A DNA stretch of 64,000 nucleotides, from assembly GCF_900116515.1 (NCBI RefSeq), contig NZ_FPBA01000009.1, forward strand, positions 1 through 64,000, written 5' to 3'. Shown in pieces: positions 9,521 to 18,893 of this stretch. Made by a program: the position numbers and the translations under genes. The notes under the pieces are model-generated. The model was not told the DNA's origin. It saw only the letters and a program-made list of their open reading frames with translations, and made no database searches. How positions within the stretch are numbered: the first letter of the stretch is position 1; each line of letters opens with the position of its first letter. This DNA is from Geodermatophilus amargosae. GTDB lineage: Bacteria; Actinomycetota; Actinomycetes; Mycobacteriales; Geodermatophilaceae.

Positions 9521-10441
9521 TCAGCCGGGCGGGAAGCCGACCGCGACCCGGGCGCTCGACCCGGTGTCCTCGAGGAGCGCGACCAGCCGGCCCGCGGGGT
9601 CGACGGCGGCGGTGAGCCCCGGCCGCCCGGTGGCCGGGACACGCTGGCCGTACCCGACGGCACGGGCCTCGTCGTCGGACAGCCGCCGCTCGGGGTAGAC
9701 GGCGGTGGCCGCCTCGGTCAGGCCGAGCACCCCCGCTCCCCCGCCGCCGGCGAGCGCGGCCGCGGCCTCCTCGACCGGGGCGGCCTGCGCGGTGGTGAAC
9801 GGGCCCGACGCGGTGCGGCGCAGCGCCGTCAGGTGCCCGCCGACGCCCAGGGCCGCCCCGGCGTCGCGGGCGATGGCGCGCACGTAGGTGCCCGCGGTGC
9901 AGGCGACGGTGACCTCGACGTCGACCAGGTCGGGCGTGGACCGGGTGACCCGGTGCACGTCGATGCGGTGCACGGTGACCGCGCGCGGCTCCAGGACGAC
10001 CTCCTCGCCGGCCCGCACGCGGTCGTAGGACCGGCGGCCGCCCACCTTGACCGCGCTCACCGAGGAGGGCACCTGCAGCAGCGGGCCGGTCCGGGCGGCC
10101 AGCGCGGCGCGGACGGCGTCGTCGTCGAGGGCGCCGGCGGGGGTGGTGGTGAGGACCTCGCCCTCGCGATCGTCGGTGACCGTCGTCTGCCCGAGCCGGA
10201 TCGTGGCGTCGTAGACCTTGTCCGAGCCGCCGAGGTGGCCCAGCAGCCGGGTCGCCGTCCCGACGCCGAGCACGAGCAGGCCGGTGGCCATCGGGTCGAG
10301 GGTGCCGGCGTGGCCGACCCGGCGGACCGACAGCACCCGCCGGGCCCGGGCGACGACGTCGTGCGAGGTCATCCCGCCCGGCTTGTCGACCAGGAGGATG
10401 CCCGGCGTCACGTCGGCGTCGGCGGCACGGCGGCGGCTCAT
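9521..10441 (-). CDS. truB: tRNA pseudouridine-55 synthase
   Basis: A 306-residue enzyme that converts U55 of the tRNA T-loop to pseudouridine. The signature GHAGTLDPMATGLL contains catalytic Asp49. The nucleotide-binding SAVKVGGRRSYDRVRAGE and CTAGTYVRAIARD motifs follow, then an actinobacterial C-terminal domain. The ATG start overlaps the MATE stop by 4 nt (ATGA), so the two are coupled. A much longer open frame continues upstream but is only the shadow of the MATE gene. Confidence 0.97.
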   Translation of the reverse strand: MSRRRAADADVTPGILLVDKPGGMTSHDVVARARRVLSVRRVGHAGTLDPMATGLLVLGVGTATRLLGHLGGSDKVYDATIRLGQTTVTDDREGEVLTTTPAGALDDDAVRAALAARTGPLLQVPSSVSAVKVGGRRSYDRVRAGEEVVLEPRAVTVHRIDVHRVTRSTPDLVDVEVTVACTAGTYVRAIARDAGAALGVGGHLTALRRTASGPFTTAQAAPVEEAAAALAGGGGAGVLGLTEAATAVYPERRLSDDEARAVGYGQRVPATGRPGLTAAVDPAGRLVALLEDTGSSARVAVGFPPG

Positions 10442-11754
10442 GCCCCCACCGTCGCAGGTGCGGTCAGCCACTTCTCCCCCGCCACCCGGACCAGGACGGC
10501 GACCAGTCGCAGCGCGATGAACGCCGTCAGCCCGGTCCAGACGCCGGCCAGACCCCAGCCCAGCGGGCCGGACAGCAGCGACAGCGGGAGGAACCCGACG
10601 AGGGCGGCGCCGACGGTGACGGTGCGCAGGTAGCCGACGTCGCCGGCGCCCATGAGCACGCCGTCGAGGGCGAAGACGACGCCGGCCAGCGGCTGGAACC
10701 CGGCGAGGAACCACCACACGAGCTCGGCCTGCGCGCGCACCGCGGGGTCGTCGGTGAACAGCGGGACCAGCACGCCGCGGCCGGCCAGCAGCAGCCCGGC
10801 GACCAGCACGCCGGTGCCCAGGCCCCACAGGGTGACCCGCCGGGCGGTGGCGCGGGCCTCGCCGGGGCGGCCGGCACCGAGGGCGTGACCGACCAGGGTC
10901 TGCGCGGCGATGGCGTAGGCGTCGAGGACGAGGGCCAGGAAGAGGAACAGCTGCAGCGCGATCTGGTGCGCGCCGAGCTGGGCCTGGCCGGCGCGCGCGG
11001 CGACCCCGGCGGCGACGAGGAAGGCCAGCTGCAGCACGGTGGCGCGCAGCAGCAGGTCGCGGCCGAGGACCAGCTGCGCCCGGACGGCGGCCGGCCGGAA
11101 CCGCCAGTCGGCCCCCTCGCGCAGCAGCGCCCGCACGAACAGGGCCGCCGTCAGCGACTGGCCCGCGAGGTTGGCGACGGCGGAGCCGGGCAGCCCCAAG
11201 CCGGCCGGGTACACCAGCAGCGGGCACAGGACGAGGCTCGCCAGGCTGCCGGCGAGCACGAAGCGCACCGGCCGGCGCAGGTCCTGGACGCCGCGCAGCC
11301 AGCCGTTGCCGGCCAGCGACACCAGCAGCAGCGGCGCGCCGCAGCCGGCGATCCGCAGCCACTGCTCCCCCGCCGCGGCGACCTCGCCGGGGCCGCCGGC
11401 CAGTGCGCGGGTCAGCGGGCCGGCCAGGACCTGGAACAGCACCACGACGGCGGCGCCGAGCAGCAGCGCGAGCCAGGTGGCCTGGACACCCTCGGCGACC
11501 GCTCCGGCGCGATCCCCGGCCCCGGCCCGGCGGGCGGCGCGCGCGGTGGTGCCGTAGGCGAGGAAGTTGAGCAGCGCGGCGGCCCAGGCCAGCAGCCCGC
11601 CGCCGACGGCCAGGCCGCCGAGCGGGACCGTGCCCAGGTTGCCCACCACGGCGGTGTCGACGAGCAGGTACAGCGGCTCGGCCGCCAGCACCACGAGCGC
11701 CGGGACGGCCAGGGCCAGGACCGATGGGGTGCTGCGGCGCGGGGACCCGCTCAT
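10438..11754 (-). CDS. MATE-family efflux transporter (DinF-like)
   Basis: A 438-residue membrane protein with about 12 hydrophobic segments in two homologous halves. PALVVLAAEPLYLLVDTAVVGNLG at the N-terminus and GAHQIALQLFLFLALVLDAYAI mid-protein are typical of the DinF branch of the MATE/MOP family. Members export cationic compounds using Na+ or H+ gradients; a substrate cannot be assigned. It sits in the truB operon with ATGA overlaps on both sides (truB downstream, the DHH phosphoesterase upstream), a conserved actinobacterial arrangement. Confidence 0.92.
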   Translation of the reverse strand: MSGSPRRSTPSVLALAVPALVVLAAEPLYLLVDTAVVGNLGTVPLGGLAVGGGLLAWAAALLNFLAYGTTARAARRAGAGDRAGAVAEGVQATWLALLLGAAVVVLFQVLAGPLTRALAGGPGEVAAAGEQWLRIAGCGAPLLLVSLAGNGWLRGVQDLRRPVRFVLAGSLASLVLCPLLVYPAGLGLPGSAVANLAGQSLTAALFVRALLREGADWRFRPAAVRAQLVLGRDLLLRATVLQLAFLVAAGVAARAGQAQLGAHQIALQLFLFLALVLDAYAIAAQTLVGHALGAGRPGEARATARRVTLWGLGTGVLVAGLLLAGRGVLVPLFTDDPAVRAQAELVWWFLAGFQPLAGVVFALDGVLMGAGDVGYLRTVTVGAALVGFLPLSLLSGPLGWGLAGVWTGLTAFIALRLVAVLVRVAGEKWLTAPATVGA

Positions 11755-12758
11755 CGCCTCGCGAGCTGCTCGCGGATCGCCGCCACGGTGCCCTCGCGGT
11801 CGAGGTGCGAGGTGAAGCCGGCGGCACCCCGGTGTCCGCCGCCGCCGAGGGCCATGGCGACCCGGGCGACGTCGGTGCCGCCGCGGGAGCGCAGCGACAC
11901 CGACCACGAGCCGTCGTCCTGGCCCTTGAGCACGCAGGCGACGTCGGCCTCGGCGGTCGCGCGGACGACGTCGACCAGGGCCTCCAGCTGCTCACCCGGC
12001 AGCCCGTGCTCCCCGGCCTCGGCGGTGCTCGACCAGGTCCACACCAGGCCCGCGCCGACGCCGGGCTCGAGGACGGCGCGGCCGGCGACCGCCGACAGCA
12101 GCCGCAGCCAGCCGAAAGGGGCGGTGTCGAACAGCCGCTGGCTGACGGCGGCGTGGTCGATGCCCGTGGACAGCAGCCGCGCGGCCAGCTCGTGCGTGTC
12201 GGGCCGGGTGCTGCTGAACCGGAAGGAGCCGGTGTCGGCGGCCAGGCCCGCGTAGAGCAGCGTGGCCAGGTGAGCGTCGAGGTCGACGCCGAGCTCGTCG
12301 AGCAGGCCTGTCACCAGCACCACGGTCGCGGGTGAGGTGGGGTCGACCAGCCGGACGTCGCCGAAGCCGGGGTTGCTGGCGTGGTGGTCGACGACGACGG
12401 ACGTGCCGGCGTCGCCCAGCAGCGAGGCCAGCTCCCCCAGCCGCCCGGGTGAGGCGGCGTCGAGGCTGACGAAGACGTCCGGGGACGCGGGGACGGCGGT
12501 GGACGGCACCAGGCCCTCGGCGCCGGGCAGCCAGCCCAGCGACTCGGGCAGCACGGGGCGGCCGGGGAACGTGGCGGTCACCCGGGCGCCGCGGCGGCGC
12601 AGTCCCTCCGCGAGGGCCAGCGTGCTGCCCAGGGCGTCGGCGTCGGGCTGCACGTGCCCGCTGAGGACCACGGTGGCCCCTGCGTCGGCGGCCGCGGCCA
12701 GCACGCCGGCCGGGGTGCGCGCGGGCACCCCGGCGGTCGGCGCGGTCGGTGCGGTCAC
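11751..12758 (-). CDS. DHH/DHHA1 phosphoesterase (NrnA-like)
   Basis: A 335-residue cytoplasmic phosphoesterase. The DHH domain has HVQPDADALGS (His35, Asp39, Asp41), FVSLDAAS (Asp100) and the DHH triad at 124-126. The DHHA1 domain ends with GGGGHRGAAGF. Family members hydrolyse nanoRNA, 3'-phosphoadenosine 5'-phosphate (pAp) or linear/cyclic di-AMP products; which applies here is not visible. GTG start. It follows a small acidic gene and precedes the MATE gene within the rbfA-truB operon. Confidence 0.92.
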   Translation of the reverse strand: MTAPTAPTAGVPARTPAGVLAAAADAGATVVLSGHVQPDADALGSTLALAEGLRRRGARVTATFPGRPVLPESLGWLPGAEGLVPSTAVPASPDVFVSLDAASPGRLGELASLLGDAGTSVVVDHHASNPGFGDVRLVDPTSPATVVLVTGLLDELGVDLDAHLATLLYAGLAADTGSFRFSSTRPDTHELAARLLSTGIDHAAVSQRLFDTAPFGWLRLLSAVAGRAVLEPGVGAGLVWTWSSTAEAGEHGLPGEQLEALVDVVRATAEADVACVLKGQDDGSWSVSLRSRGGTDVARVAMALGGGGHRGAAGFTSHLDREGTVAAIREQLARR

Positions 12759-12762
12759 CGGG

Positions 12763-13008
12763 TCAGGAGTCGGGGCCGGGATCGGCCACCGGTGACGCGT
12801 TGCTGTCCTCGGTGACCAGCCCGCCGCCGGGCGGCAGCGGCGGGCCGCCGTCGTCGGGCTCGTCCTCGGCGATGGAGGGCACCTCGCCGATCTGGCCCTT
12901 CCGGCCGCCCTCGGTCGGGTCGCCGGCGTTCGGCTCGGCGCGCCCGCCCAGCTCCGAGCGGCCCTGCCCCTGGTCGGGCAGGTGGGGATCCGGGTCGTTC
13001 TCGCTCAC
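12763..13008 (-). CDS. Small acidic, Pro/Gly-rich protein of unknown function
   Basis: An 81-residue protein rich in Asp, Glu, Pro and Gly, with no hydrophobic segment and no recognised domain; it looks intrinsically disordered. The GTG start (VSENDPDPHLP) is preceded by a strong GAGGAGG ribosome-binding site, which supports translation. It sits between rbfA and the DHH phosphoesterase with only 4 nt to the latter. The GTG lies in a 14-bp sequence duplicated from the rbfA stop-codon region. The function is unknown. Confidence 0.6.
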   Translation of the reverse strand: MSENDPDPHLPDQGQGRSELGGRAEPNAGDPTEGGRKGQIGEVPSIAEDEPDDGGPPLPPGGGLVTEDSNASPVADPGPDS

Positions 13009-13090
13009 GAGGCCTCCTCGCTGGCGCTCGTCGGCCGCGTTCGCGGCGCTGCTGCGTTCTCGCGTGGACTCGCGAGCTCGCTCACGAGGC
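13000..13090. repeat. 14-bp direct repeats bracketing the rbfA/small-gene spacer
   Basis: CTCGCTCACGAGGC occurs at 13000-13013 and again at 13077-13090, 77 bp apart, with a palindrome-rich 63-bp stretch between them. One copy holds the rbfA stop codon; the other holds the GTG start of the small acidic gene. The layout suggests a local duplication or insertion that split a former GTGA overlap. Confidence 0.7.
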
Positions 13091-13567
13091 GCTCCTGGTC
13101 TGGGTCGGGGCGTCGTCGGCCTCCTCGGCACCGGACTCGTCGTCGTCCGCCTCCGGGTGCCGGTAGGGGTCGGCGTCGCCGGCGTAGGTGGCGTTCTCGC
13201 GCAGGCGGGCGAGCTCGGCGTCGGCGGAGCGCACGCGCTCGAGGGCCTCGTCGAGCTCCCGCGCGGTGTCCGGGACGACGTCAGCGACGAAGGTCAGCGT
13301 CGGCACGAACTTGATGCCGGTCTGCCTGCCGACCGTCGAGCGCAGCACGCCGGTGGCGCTGGCCAGCGCCTTGGCGGAGTCCGCGGTCGCGGCGGCGTCG
13401 CCGTAGACGGTGTAGAAGACGGTGGCCTCGCGCAGGTCGCTGGTCACGCGGGCGTCGGTCACGGTGACCATGCCCAGCCGCGGGTCCTTGACCTGCGACT
13501 CGATCGCGGCGGACACGATCTGGCGGATGCGGACCGCGAGCTTGCGGGCGCGGGCGGGGTCGGCCAC
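13082..13567 (-). CDS. rbfA: 30S ribosome-binding factor A
   Basis: A 161-residue KH-like-fold assembly factor for the 30S subunit. The core VADPARARKLAVRIRQIVS, KDPRLGMVTVTDARVTSDLREATVFYT and PTLTFVADVVPDTARELDEAL stretches are standard for RbfA. A disordered acidic C-terminal tail of about 45 residues extends beyond the usual end. The GTG start has GGAGG 6 nt upstream. It lies between ylxP and the small acidic gene in the nusA-infB-rbfA-truB cluster. Confidence 0.97.
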   Translation of the reverse strand: MADPARARKLAVRIRQIVSAAIESQVKDPRLGMVTVTDARVTSDLREATVFYTVYGDAAATADSAKALASATGVLRSTVGRQTGIKFVPTLTFVADVVPDTARELDEALERVRSADAELARLRENATYAGDADPYRHPEADDDESGAEEADDAPTQTRSAS

Positions 13568-13648
13568 GGCAGACCTCCGGGAGTCGGGGCGTCCGGGGAC
13601 ACCAGGTGGACGGTCGGACGGGCGGCGGCCCACCCGGGGTGGGGGTCC

Positions 13649-13942
13649 TCAGTCTTCGTCGGAGAACAGCTGCCGGTGCGTCGACAGCAGCGTCACCTCC
13701 GGCCGCTCGGCCAGCAACCGCTCGCAGGCGTCGAGGACGTCGGTCACCTGGCCGGCGTCCCCCGCGACCGTGGCCACCCCGACCTGCACGCGGCGGTGCA
13801 GGTCGAGGTCGCCCACCTCGGCGGCGGCCACGGCGAAGCGGCGCCGCAGCTCGGCCACGATCGGCCGGACCACGGCGCGCTTGCCCTTGAGCGAGTGGAC
13901 GTCGCCCAGCAGCAGGTCGGCGGTCAGTGACCCGGTGAACAC
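13649..13942 (-). CDS. DUF503 (YlxP-like) protein
   Basis: A 97-residue protein of the DUF503/YlxP family, recognisable from the opening MFTGSLTADLLLGDVHSLKGKRAVVRP and the VGVATVA core. It is normally encoded between infB and rbfA, as here. In Bacillus the YlxP family has been linked to ribosome assembly, but biochemistry is limited. GTG start with a G-rich upstream stretch. A perfect hairpin separates it from infB. Confidence 0.93.
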   Translation of the reverse strand: MFTGSLTADLLLGDVHSLKGKRAVVRPIVAELRRRFAVAAAEVGDLDLHRRVQVGVATVAGDAGQVTDVLDACERLLAERPEVTLLSTHRQLFSDED

Positions 13943-13950
13943 CGAGCAAC

Positions 13951-14003
13951 GACCCCCTTCTCCCCACTGCCCGCAGGCTCGCAGCGGGGCCCGGGTGGGG
14001 GCC
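13951..14003. repeat. Diverged relative (copy D) of the 56-bp intergenic repeat
   Basis: The core CCCGCAGGCTCGCAGCGGGG with trailing CCC matches 19 of 23 positions of the same region in the copy at 28624-28679. The flanks have drifted and overlap the infB terminator stem. It lies downstream of the infB stop codon. Assignment to the family is weaker than for the two main copies. Confidence 0.4.
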
Positions 14004-14010
14004 CCGCTGC
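13981..14010 (-). terminator. Terminator hairpin downstream of infB
   Basis: A perfect 12-bp stem GCAGCGGGGCCC pairs with GGGCCCCGCTGC around a 6-nt loop. It begins 23 nt after the infB stop and lies before the ylxP start at 13942. Any termination here would be partial, since the downstream genes have no obvious separate promoter. Confidence 0.7.
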
Positions 14011-14033
14011 TGCCGGGCGACGTGCTGCGCTTC

Positions 14034-17000
14034 CTACGCGCGCGGCTTCTCGCGCATCTCGAACGTCTCGATGACGTCCTCGAGCTTGATGTCGTTGAAC
14101 GACCCGAGCCCGATACCGCACTCGTAACCGTCGCGGACCTCGGTCACGTCGTCCTTGAAGCGACGCAGCGACTCGACGGTGAGGTTGTCGGCGACGACGA
14201 CCCCGTCCCGGACCAGCCGGGCCTTCGAGTTCCGCGTGATCACGCCGCTGCGGACGATCGAGCCCGCGACGTTGCCGATGCGCGGCACCCGGAAGACCTC
14301 GCGGACCTCCGCCGAGCCGAGCGCGACCTCCTCGTACTCCGGCTTGAGCATGCCCTTGAGGGCCGCCTCGATCTCCTCGATCGCCTGGTAGATGACCGAG
14401 TAGTACCGGACGTCGACACCCTCGCGGTTGGCGAGCTCGGTGGCCTGACCCTCGGCCCGGACGTTGAAGCCCAGGACGATGACGTCGTCGGCCAGCGCCA
14501 GGTCGATGTCGCTCTTGGTGATGCCGCCGACGCCGCGGTGGATGACCCGCAGCGAGATGTCGTCGCTCACCTCGATCTTCATCAGGGCCTCCTCGAGCGC
14601 CTCGACGGTGCCCGAGTTGTCGCCCTTGATGATCAGGTTGAGCTGGCGGTTCTCCTTGAGCGCGGCGTCGAGGTCCTCGAGGCTGATCCGCTTGCGCATG
14701 GAGGCGTTCTGCGCGTTGCGGATGCGGGCCTGACGACGGTCGGCGATCTGCCGGGCGACGCGGTCCTCCTCGACGACGAGGAAGGTGTCACCGGCACGCG
14801 GCACGGAGGTGAGCCCGACGACCTGCACGGGGCGGGCCGGCAGGGCCTCCTTGAGCTTGTTGCCGTGCTCGTCGAGCAGCGACCGGACGCGCCCGTAGGC
14901 GTCACCGGCCACGATCGAGTCGCCCTGGCGCAGCGTGCCGCGCTGGACGAGGACGGTCGCGACGGGGCCGCGGCCCTTGTCCAGCTTGCCCTCGATGACC
15001 ACGCCCTGCGGGTCCTGCTCGGCGTTGGCGCGCAGGTCCAGCGAGGCGTCGGCGGTCAGCAGGATCGCCGTGAGCAGCTCGTCGAGACCCTGGCGGGTGG
15101 TCGCCGAGACGTCGACGAACATCGTGTCGCCGCCGTACTCCTCGGCCACGAGCCCGTACTCGGTGAGCTGCTGACGGATCTTGGCGGGGTTGGCCCCCTC
15201 CTTGTCGATCTTGTTGACCGCGACCACGATCGGCACCTCGGCGGCCTGGGCGTGGTTGAGCGCCTCGACCGTCTGCGGCATCACGCCGTCGTCGGCCGCC
15301 ACGACCAGGACGACGATGTCGGTGACCTTCGCGCCTCGGGCACGCATCGCGGTGAACGACTCGTGACCCGGGGTGTCGATGAAGGTGATCGGACGCTCGT
15401 AGTCCTCCAGCTCGGTGACGATCTGGTAGGCGCCGATGTGCTGGGTGATGCCACCGGCCTCGCGTGCCACCACGTTGCTGTTGCGGATGGCGTCCAGCAG
15501 CTTCGTCTTGCCGTGGTCGACGTGACCCATGACGGTGACGACCGGCGGGCGGGCGACCCAGTCCTCCTCGTCACCCTCGTCGCCGAAGGTGAGGTCGAAG
15601 GTCTCGAGGAGCTCGCGGTCCTCGTCCTCGGGGCTGACGACCTGGATGTCCCACTCGATCTCCGCGCCGAGCAGCTGCAGCGTCTCGTCGTTGACCGACT
15701 GCGTCGCGGTGACCATCTCGCCCAGGTGGAACAGGGCGGTGACCAGCGCGGCCGGCTGGGCGCCGATCTTCTCGGCGAGGTCGGTCAGCGAGGCGCCGCG
15801 GGGCAGCCGGACGACCTGTCCGTGGCCACGCGGCAGGGCGACGCCGCCCATGCTGGGCGCCGCCATGGAGTCGAACTCCTGACGCCGCTGCTTCTTGCTC
15901 TTGCGCCCGCGGACCGGACCACGGCCGCCGGGACGCCCGAAGGCACCCGCAGTACCCGCACCCGAGCCGCCGCGACCGCGACCGCGGCCACCGCCGCCAC
16001 CACGGAAGCCGCCACCCGCGGGGGCGCCACCGGCACCGCCGCCGCCACCGGGGCCACCGCCACCGGGACGGAAACCGCCACCGCCGCCACCACCGCCGGG
16101 ACCACCCGGACGGCCACGGCCACCGGGGCCACCGGGGCCGCCGGGGCCACCACCGGGACGGCCGGCACCGGCCGGACGCGGCGGCATCATGCCGGGCGAG
16201 GGGCGCTGCGGCATCATGCCCGGGTTCGGGCGGGGGCCGCCCGGACCGGCCGCGGGACGCGGACCACCCGGACGGGGACCGCCGGCACCGGGCGCCGGGC
16301 GGGGACCGCCGGCACCGGGACCGGGACGGGGGCCGCCCGCCGCGGGACCGGGGCGGGGGCCGCCGGCAGCCGGGCCGGGACGCGGACCAGCGGCAGCCGG
16401 ACCCGGACGCGGGGCGCTGCTGAAGGGGTTGTTGCCCGGCCGCGGAGCCGGACGGGGACCCGGACGCGCGCCGGCACCGGGAGCACCGCCACCGGGACGG
16501 GGCGCGCCGGGCGCCGCCGGGCGCGGGGTGCCGGGACGCGCGGCACCCGGGACGGGACCACCGGCCGGACGCGGCGCGGGCGCACCCGGCCGCGGAGCGC
16601 CGGGCGAGACCGGACCCGGACCCTGCGGCGCGGCCGGCTGCTGGGTCGGGGCACTGGCCGCCGGCGCCTGCGGTGCACTGGCCGCCGGGGCCTGCGGTGC
16701 ACTGGCCGCCGGGGCCTGCGGTGCACTGGCCGCCGGGGCCTGCGGTGCACTGGCCGCCGGGGCCTGCGGTGCACTGGCCGCCGGGGCCTGCGGTGCACTG
16801 GCCGCCGGGGCCTGCGGTGCACTGGCCGCCGGGGCCTGCGGTGCACTGGCCGCCGGGGCCTGCGGGGCGGCGGGCTGCTGGACCGGGCGCGGACCGGGCA
16901 TCGGAGCGCCCGGACGCGGGGCGCCGGGGCGCGGACCGGGCGTCGTGCCGGCCGACGGCGCGGGCGCCGACGGGGCGGCCGGCGCCTGCGGAGCGCGCGC

Positions 17001-17276
17001 GGCGGGAGCCTGCGTGGGCGCCGGAGCGGCCGGACGGGGCGCGAACGGGCCGGGACGGGCCGCGGGGGCACCGCCGCCGTTGCCACCGCCGTTGCCACCG
17101 CCGCTGCTGCCGGTGGATGCGCCGAGGGCCTCCCGGAGCCGCCGGGCCACGGGGGCCTCGACGGTCGAGGAGGCGGACTTCACGAACTCGCCCTGCTCCT
17201 TGAGCTTGGCGAGCACGGTCTTGCTGTCGACCCCGAACTCCTTGGCGAGTTCGTGGACGCGGGCTTTGCCTGGCAC
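14034..17276 (-). CDS. infB: Translation initiation factor IF-2
   Basis: A 1080-residue GTPase that brings initiator tRNA to the ribosome. An IF2_N domain occupies about 1-52 and a second small domain about 470-545. Between them is a very long Ala/Pro/Gly/Arg linker with nine copies of an 8-residue repeat (QAPAASAP register). The G domain starts near 575: G1 GHVDHGKT, G3 DTPGH, G4 NKID. Domains II, III and C-terminal domain IV follow. GTG start with GAGGAG upstream. The linker is longer than in most bacteria but such linkers are common in actinobacteria. It follows ylxR. Confidence 0.98.
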   Translation of the reverse strand: MPGKARVHELAKEFGVDSKTVLAKLKEQGEFVKSASSTVEAPVARRLREALGASTGSSGGGNGGGNGGGAPAARPGPFAPRPAAPAPTQAPAARAPQAPAAPSAPAPSAGTTPGPRPGAPRPGAPMPGPRPVQQPAAPQAPAASAPQAPAASAPQAPAASAPQAPAASAPQAPAASAPQAPAASAPQAPAASAPQAPAASAPQAPAASAPTQQPAAPQGPGPVSPGAPRPGAPAPRPAGGPVPGAARPGTPRPAAPGAPRPGGGAPGAGARPGPRPAPRPGNNPFSSAPRPGPAAAGPRPGPAAGGPRPGPAAGGPRPGPGAGGPRPAPGAGGPRPGGPRPAAGPGGPRPNPGMMPQRPSPGMMPPRPAGAGRPGGGPGGPGGPGGRGRPGGPGGGGGGGGFRPGGGGPGGGGGAGGAPAGGGFRGGGGGRGRGRGGSGAGTAGAFGRPGGRGPVRGRKSKKQRRQEFDSMAAPSMGGVALPRGHGQVVRLPRGASLTDLAEKIGAQPAALVTALFHLGEMVTATQSVNDETLQLLGAEIEWDIQVVSPEDEDRELLETFDLTFGDEGDEEDWVARPPVVTVMGHVDHGKTKLLDAIRNSNVVAREAGGITQHIGAYQIVTELEDYERPITFIDTPGHESFTAMRARGAKVTDIVVLVVAADDGVMPQTVEALNHAQAAEVPIVVAVNKIDKEGANPAKIRQQLTEYGLVAEEYGGDTMFVDVSATTRQGLDELLTAILLTADASLDLRANAEQDPQGVVIEGKLDKGRGPVATVLVQRGTLRQGDSIVAGDAYGRVRSLLDEHGNKLKEALPARPVQVVGLTSVPRAGDTFLVVEEDRVARQIADRRQARIRNAQNASMRKRISLEDLDAALKENRQLNLIIKGDNSGTVEALEEALMKIEVSDDISLRVIHRGVGGITKSDIDLALADDVIVLGFNVRAEGQATELANREGVDVRYYSVIYQAIEEIEAALKGMLKPEYEEVALGSAEVREVFRVPRIGNVAGSIVRSGVITRNSKARLVRDGVVVADNLTVESLRRFKDDVTEVRDGYECGIGLGSFNDIKLEDVIETFEMREKPRA
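16651..16866 (-). repeat. Nine 24-bp tandem repeats inside infB
   Basis: Nine consecutive 24-bp units encode an 8-residue APQAPAAS-type repeat in the IF-2 linker. The units are almost identical, differing only at the ends (one C/G change in the first, one in the last). This implies recent expansion or homogenisation. All changes in copy number would keep the frame. Confidence 0.95.
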
Positions 17277-17370
17277 GGATCTCCTCTGGTGAGGCCGGCG
17301 GCTCGCCCGCGCGACCTCGTCGTCAGTGGTACATGGTCTGGCTTGTCATCGTGGGGACTTCACGGCTTGC

Positions 17371-17751
17371 TCATCCGACGACGTCCTGCTCTCGACGTGC
17401 GGACCGGCCGGTCGCCGGTCCGTCTGTGGGAAGTGCGGTCTGTCGTTCGTTCGCGGTCGCCCGCTCCGGGGTCCTGCCCGGCGCGTCGGCGCCGAGGACG
17501 TGGGCCCGGAGCGGACCGGCCTCCACCGCAGCGCCGCCCGGTAGGCGCAGCGCCCGGGGGAAGGCCCGGCGTCGCTCCGCTGCGTGCAGGCACTCCGGTG
17601 TGGGGTGCAGGGACGCGCCCCGGCCGGGGAGCCTCCGCCGGGGGTCCGGCACGAGGGTCCCGGACCGGAGGACGACACGCAGCAGGTCGGTGACCGGAGC
17701 GCGGTTCCGGCAGCCCACGCAGGTGCGCACCGGGATCGACGTTTCGGCCAC
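17371..17751 (-). CDS. YlxR-family RNA-binding protein (DUF448)
   Basis: A 126-residue protein with the YlxR signature PVRTCVGCRNRAPVTDLLRVV at its N-terminus and the GRGASLHPTPECL segment. The family is encoded between nusA and infB in most Gram-positive bacteria. It binds RNA, and YlxR homologues have been implicated in RNase P modulation or transcription. The last 40-50 residues are low-complexity and not conserved. GTG start 8 nt downstream of the nusA stop. A 94-nt spacer to infB contains no other feature. Confidence 0.9.
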   Translation of the reverse strand: MAETSIPVRTCVGCRNRAPVTDLLRVVLRSGTLVPDPRRRLPGRGASLHPTPECLHAAERRRAFPRALRLPGGAAVEAGPLRAHVLGADAPGRTPERATANERQTALPTDGPATGRSARREQDVVG

Positions 17752-17759
17752 CCCGTACT

Positions 17760-18893
17760 CTAGCGCGCCGCGGGACCCCGTTGTTCCGGCCGCCGGGGAC
17801 CGGAGCGCAGGGCACCTCCCCCAGGGGACGTGCGCCCACCCGGCGCCCCGGCGCGGACCGGCGGCGGGCCCGACCGCAGCGGCGGCCGGCCGACGCCCGG
17901 CGAGGGGGTGGCGTCGTCGGGCTGGGCGTCGCTGCGGATGTCGATCCGGCAGCCGGTGAGCCGGGCGGCGAGGCGGGCGTTCTGCCCCTCCTTGCCGATG
18001 GCCAGCGACAGCTGGAAGTCCGGGACGACGACCCGCACCGCCTTGGCCTTCGGGTCGACCAGCGTCGCGCTGCTCACCCGGGCCGGGCTGAGCGCGGAGG
18101 CCACGAACGTCGCGGGGTCGTCGGACCAGTCGACGATGTCGATCTTCTCGCCGTGCAGCTCGCTCATCACGTTGCGCACGCGCTGGCCCATCGGCCCGAT
18201 GCACGCGCCCTTGGCGTTGAGCCCGGGCACCGACGTGCGGACGGCGATCTTCGAGCGGTGCCCGGCCTCGCGGGCGACCGCGACGATCTCGACGCTGCCG
18301 TCGGCGATCTCGGGGACCTCGAGGGCGAACAGCTTGCGGACCAGGTTCGGGTGGGTGCGCGAGACGGTCACCTGCGGGCCGCGGTGGGTGCGGGCGACCG
18401 AGACGACGTAGGCGCGCAGCCGGCTGCCGTGCGGGTAGCGCTCGCCGGGCACCTGCTCGGCGGCGGGCAGGACGGCCTCGACCTTGCCGATGTCGACCAG
18501 CACCGAGCCCTGGGCGTTGCGGCGGGCGTCGGCCTGGACGACGCCGCTGACGATGTCGCCCTCCTTGCCCGCGTACTCGCCGAAGGTCTGCTCGTGCTCG
18601 GCGTCGCGCAGCCGCTGCACGATGACCTGCTTGGCGGTGCTGGCCGCGATCCGGCCGAAGTCGCCGGGGGTGTCGTCCCACTCGCGCACGACCTCGCCGT
18701 CGGCACCGAGCTCCTGGGCCAGCACCGCGACCTCGCCGGACTTGCGGTCGACGTGCACCCGCACGTGCTTGGCCGCGCCGTCGGCGTGGCGGTAGGCGGT
18801 CACCAGCGCCGTCTCGATGGCCTCGATGACCGTGTCGGCGGGGATGCCCTTCTCCCGCTCGACCGCCTTGAGGGCGGTCACGTCGATGTTCAC
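17760..18893 (-). CDS. nusA: Transcription termination/antitermination factor NusA
   Basis: A 377-residue RNA-polymerase-binding factor controlling pausing, termination and rRNA antitermination. The N-terminal domain opens [16 protein letters not shown]. An S1 domain ([25 protein letters not shown]) follows, then KH1 and KH2 ([40 protein letters not shown]). It ends in a Pro/Gly/Arg tail instead of the acidic repeats of E. coli NusA, as usual in actinobacteria. The GTG start overlaps the rimP stop (GTGA). The rRNA leader boxA-like site at 371-409 is a plausible target. Confidence 0.97.
   Translation of the reverse strand: MNIDVTALKAVEREKGIPADTVIEAIETALVTAYRHADGAAKHVRVHVDRKSGEVAVLAQELGADGEVVREWDDTPGDFGRIAASTAKQVIVQRLRDAEHEQTFGEYAGKEGDIVSGVVQADARRNAQGSVLVDIGKVEAVLPAAEQVPGERYPHGSRLRAYVVSVARTHRGPQVTVSRTHPNLVRKLFALEVPEIADGSVEIVAVAREAGHRSKIAVRTSVPGLNAKGACIGPMGQRVRNVMSELHGEKIDIVDWSDDPATFVASALSPARVSSATLVDPKAKAVRVVVPDFQLSLAIGKEGQNARLAARLTGCRIDIRSDAQPDDATPSPGVGRPPLRSGPPPVRAGAPGGRTSPGGGALRSGPRRPEQRGPAAR

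Noticed and set aside
16651-16866. Regular 24-bp array considered as a CRISPR
   Set aside because: The units are contiguous with no spacers and are in frame within infB.
13422-17693. A 1423-codon plus-strand open frame across infB, with Thr/Arg repeats
   Set aside because: The repeats are the complement of the infB linker array; the frame is a shadow.
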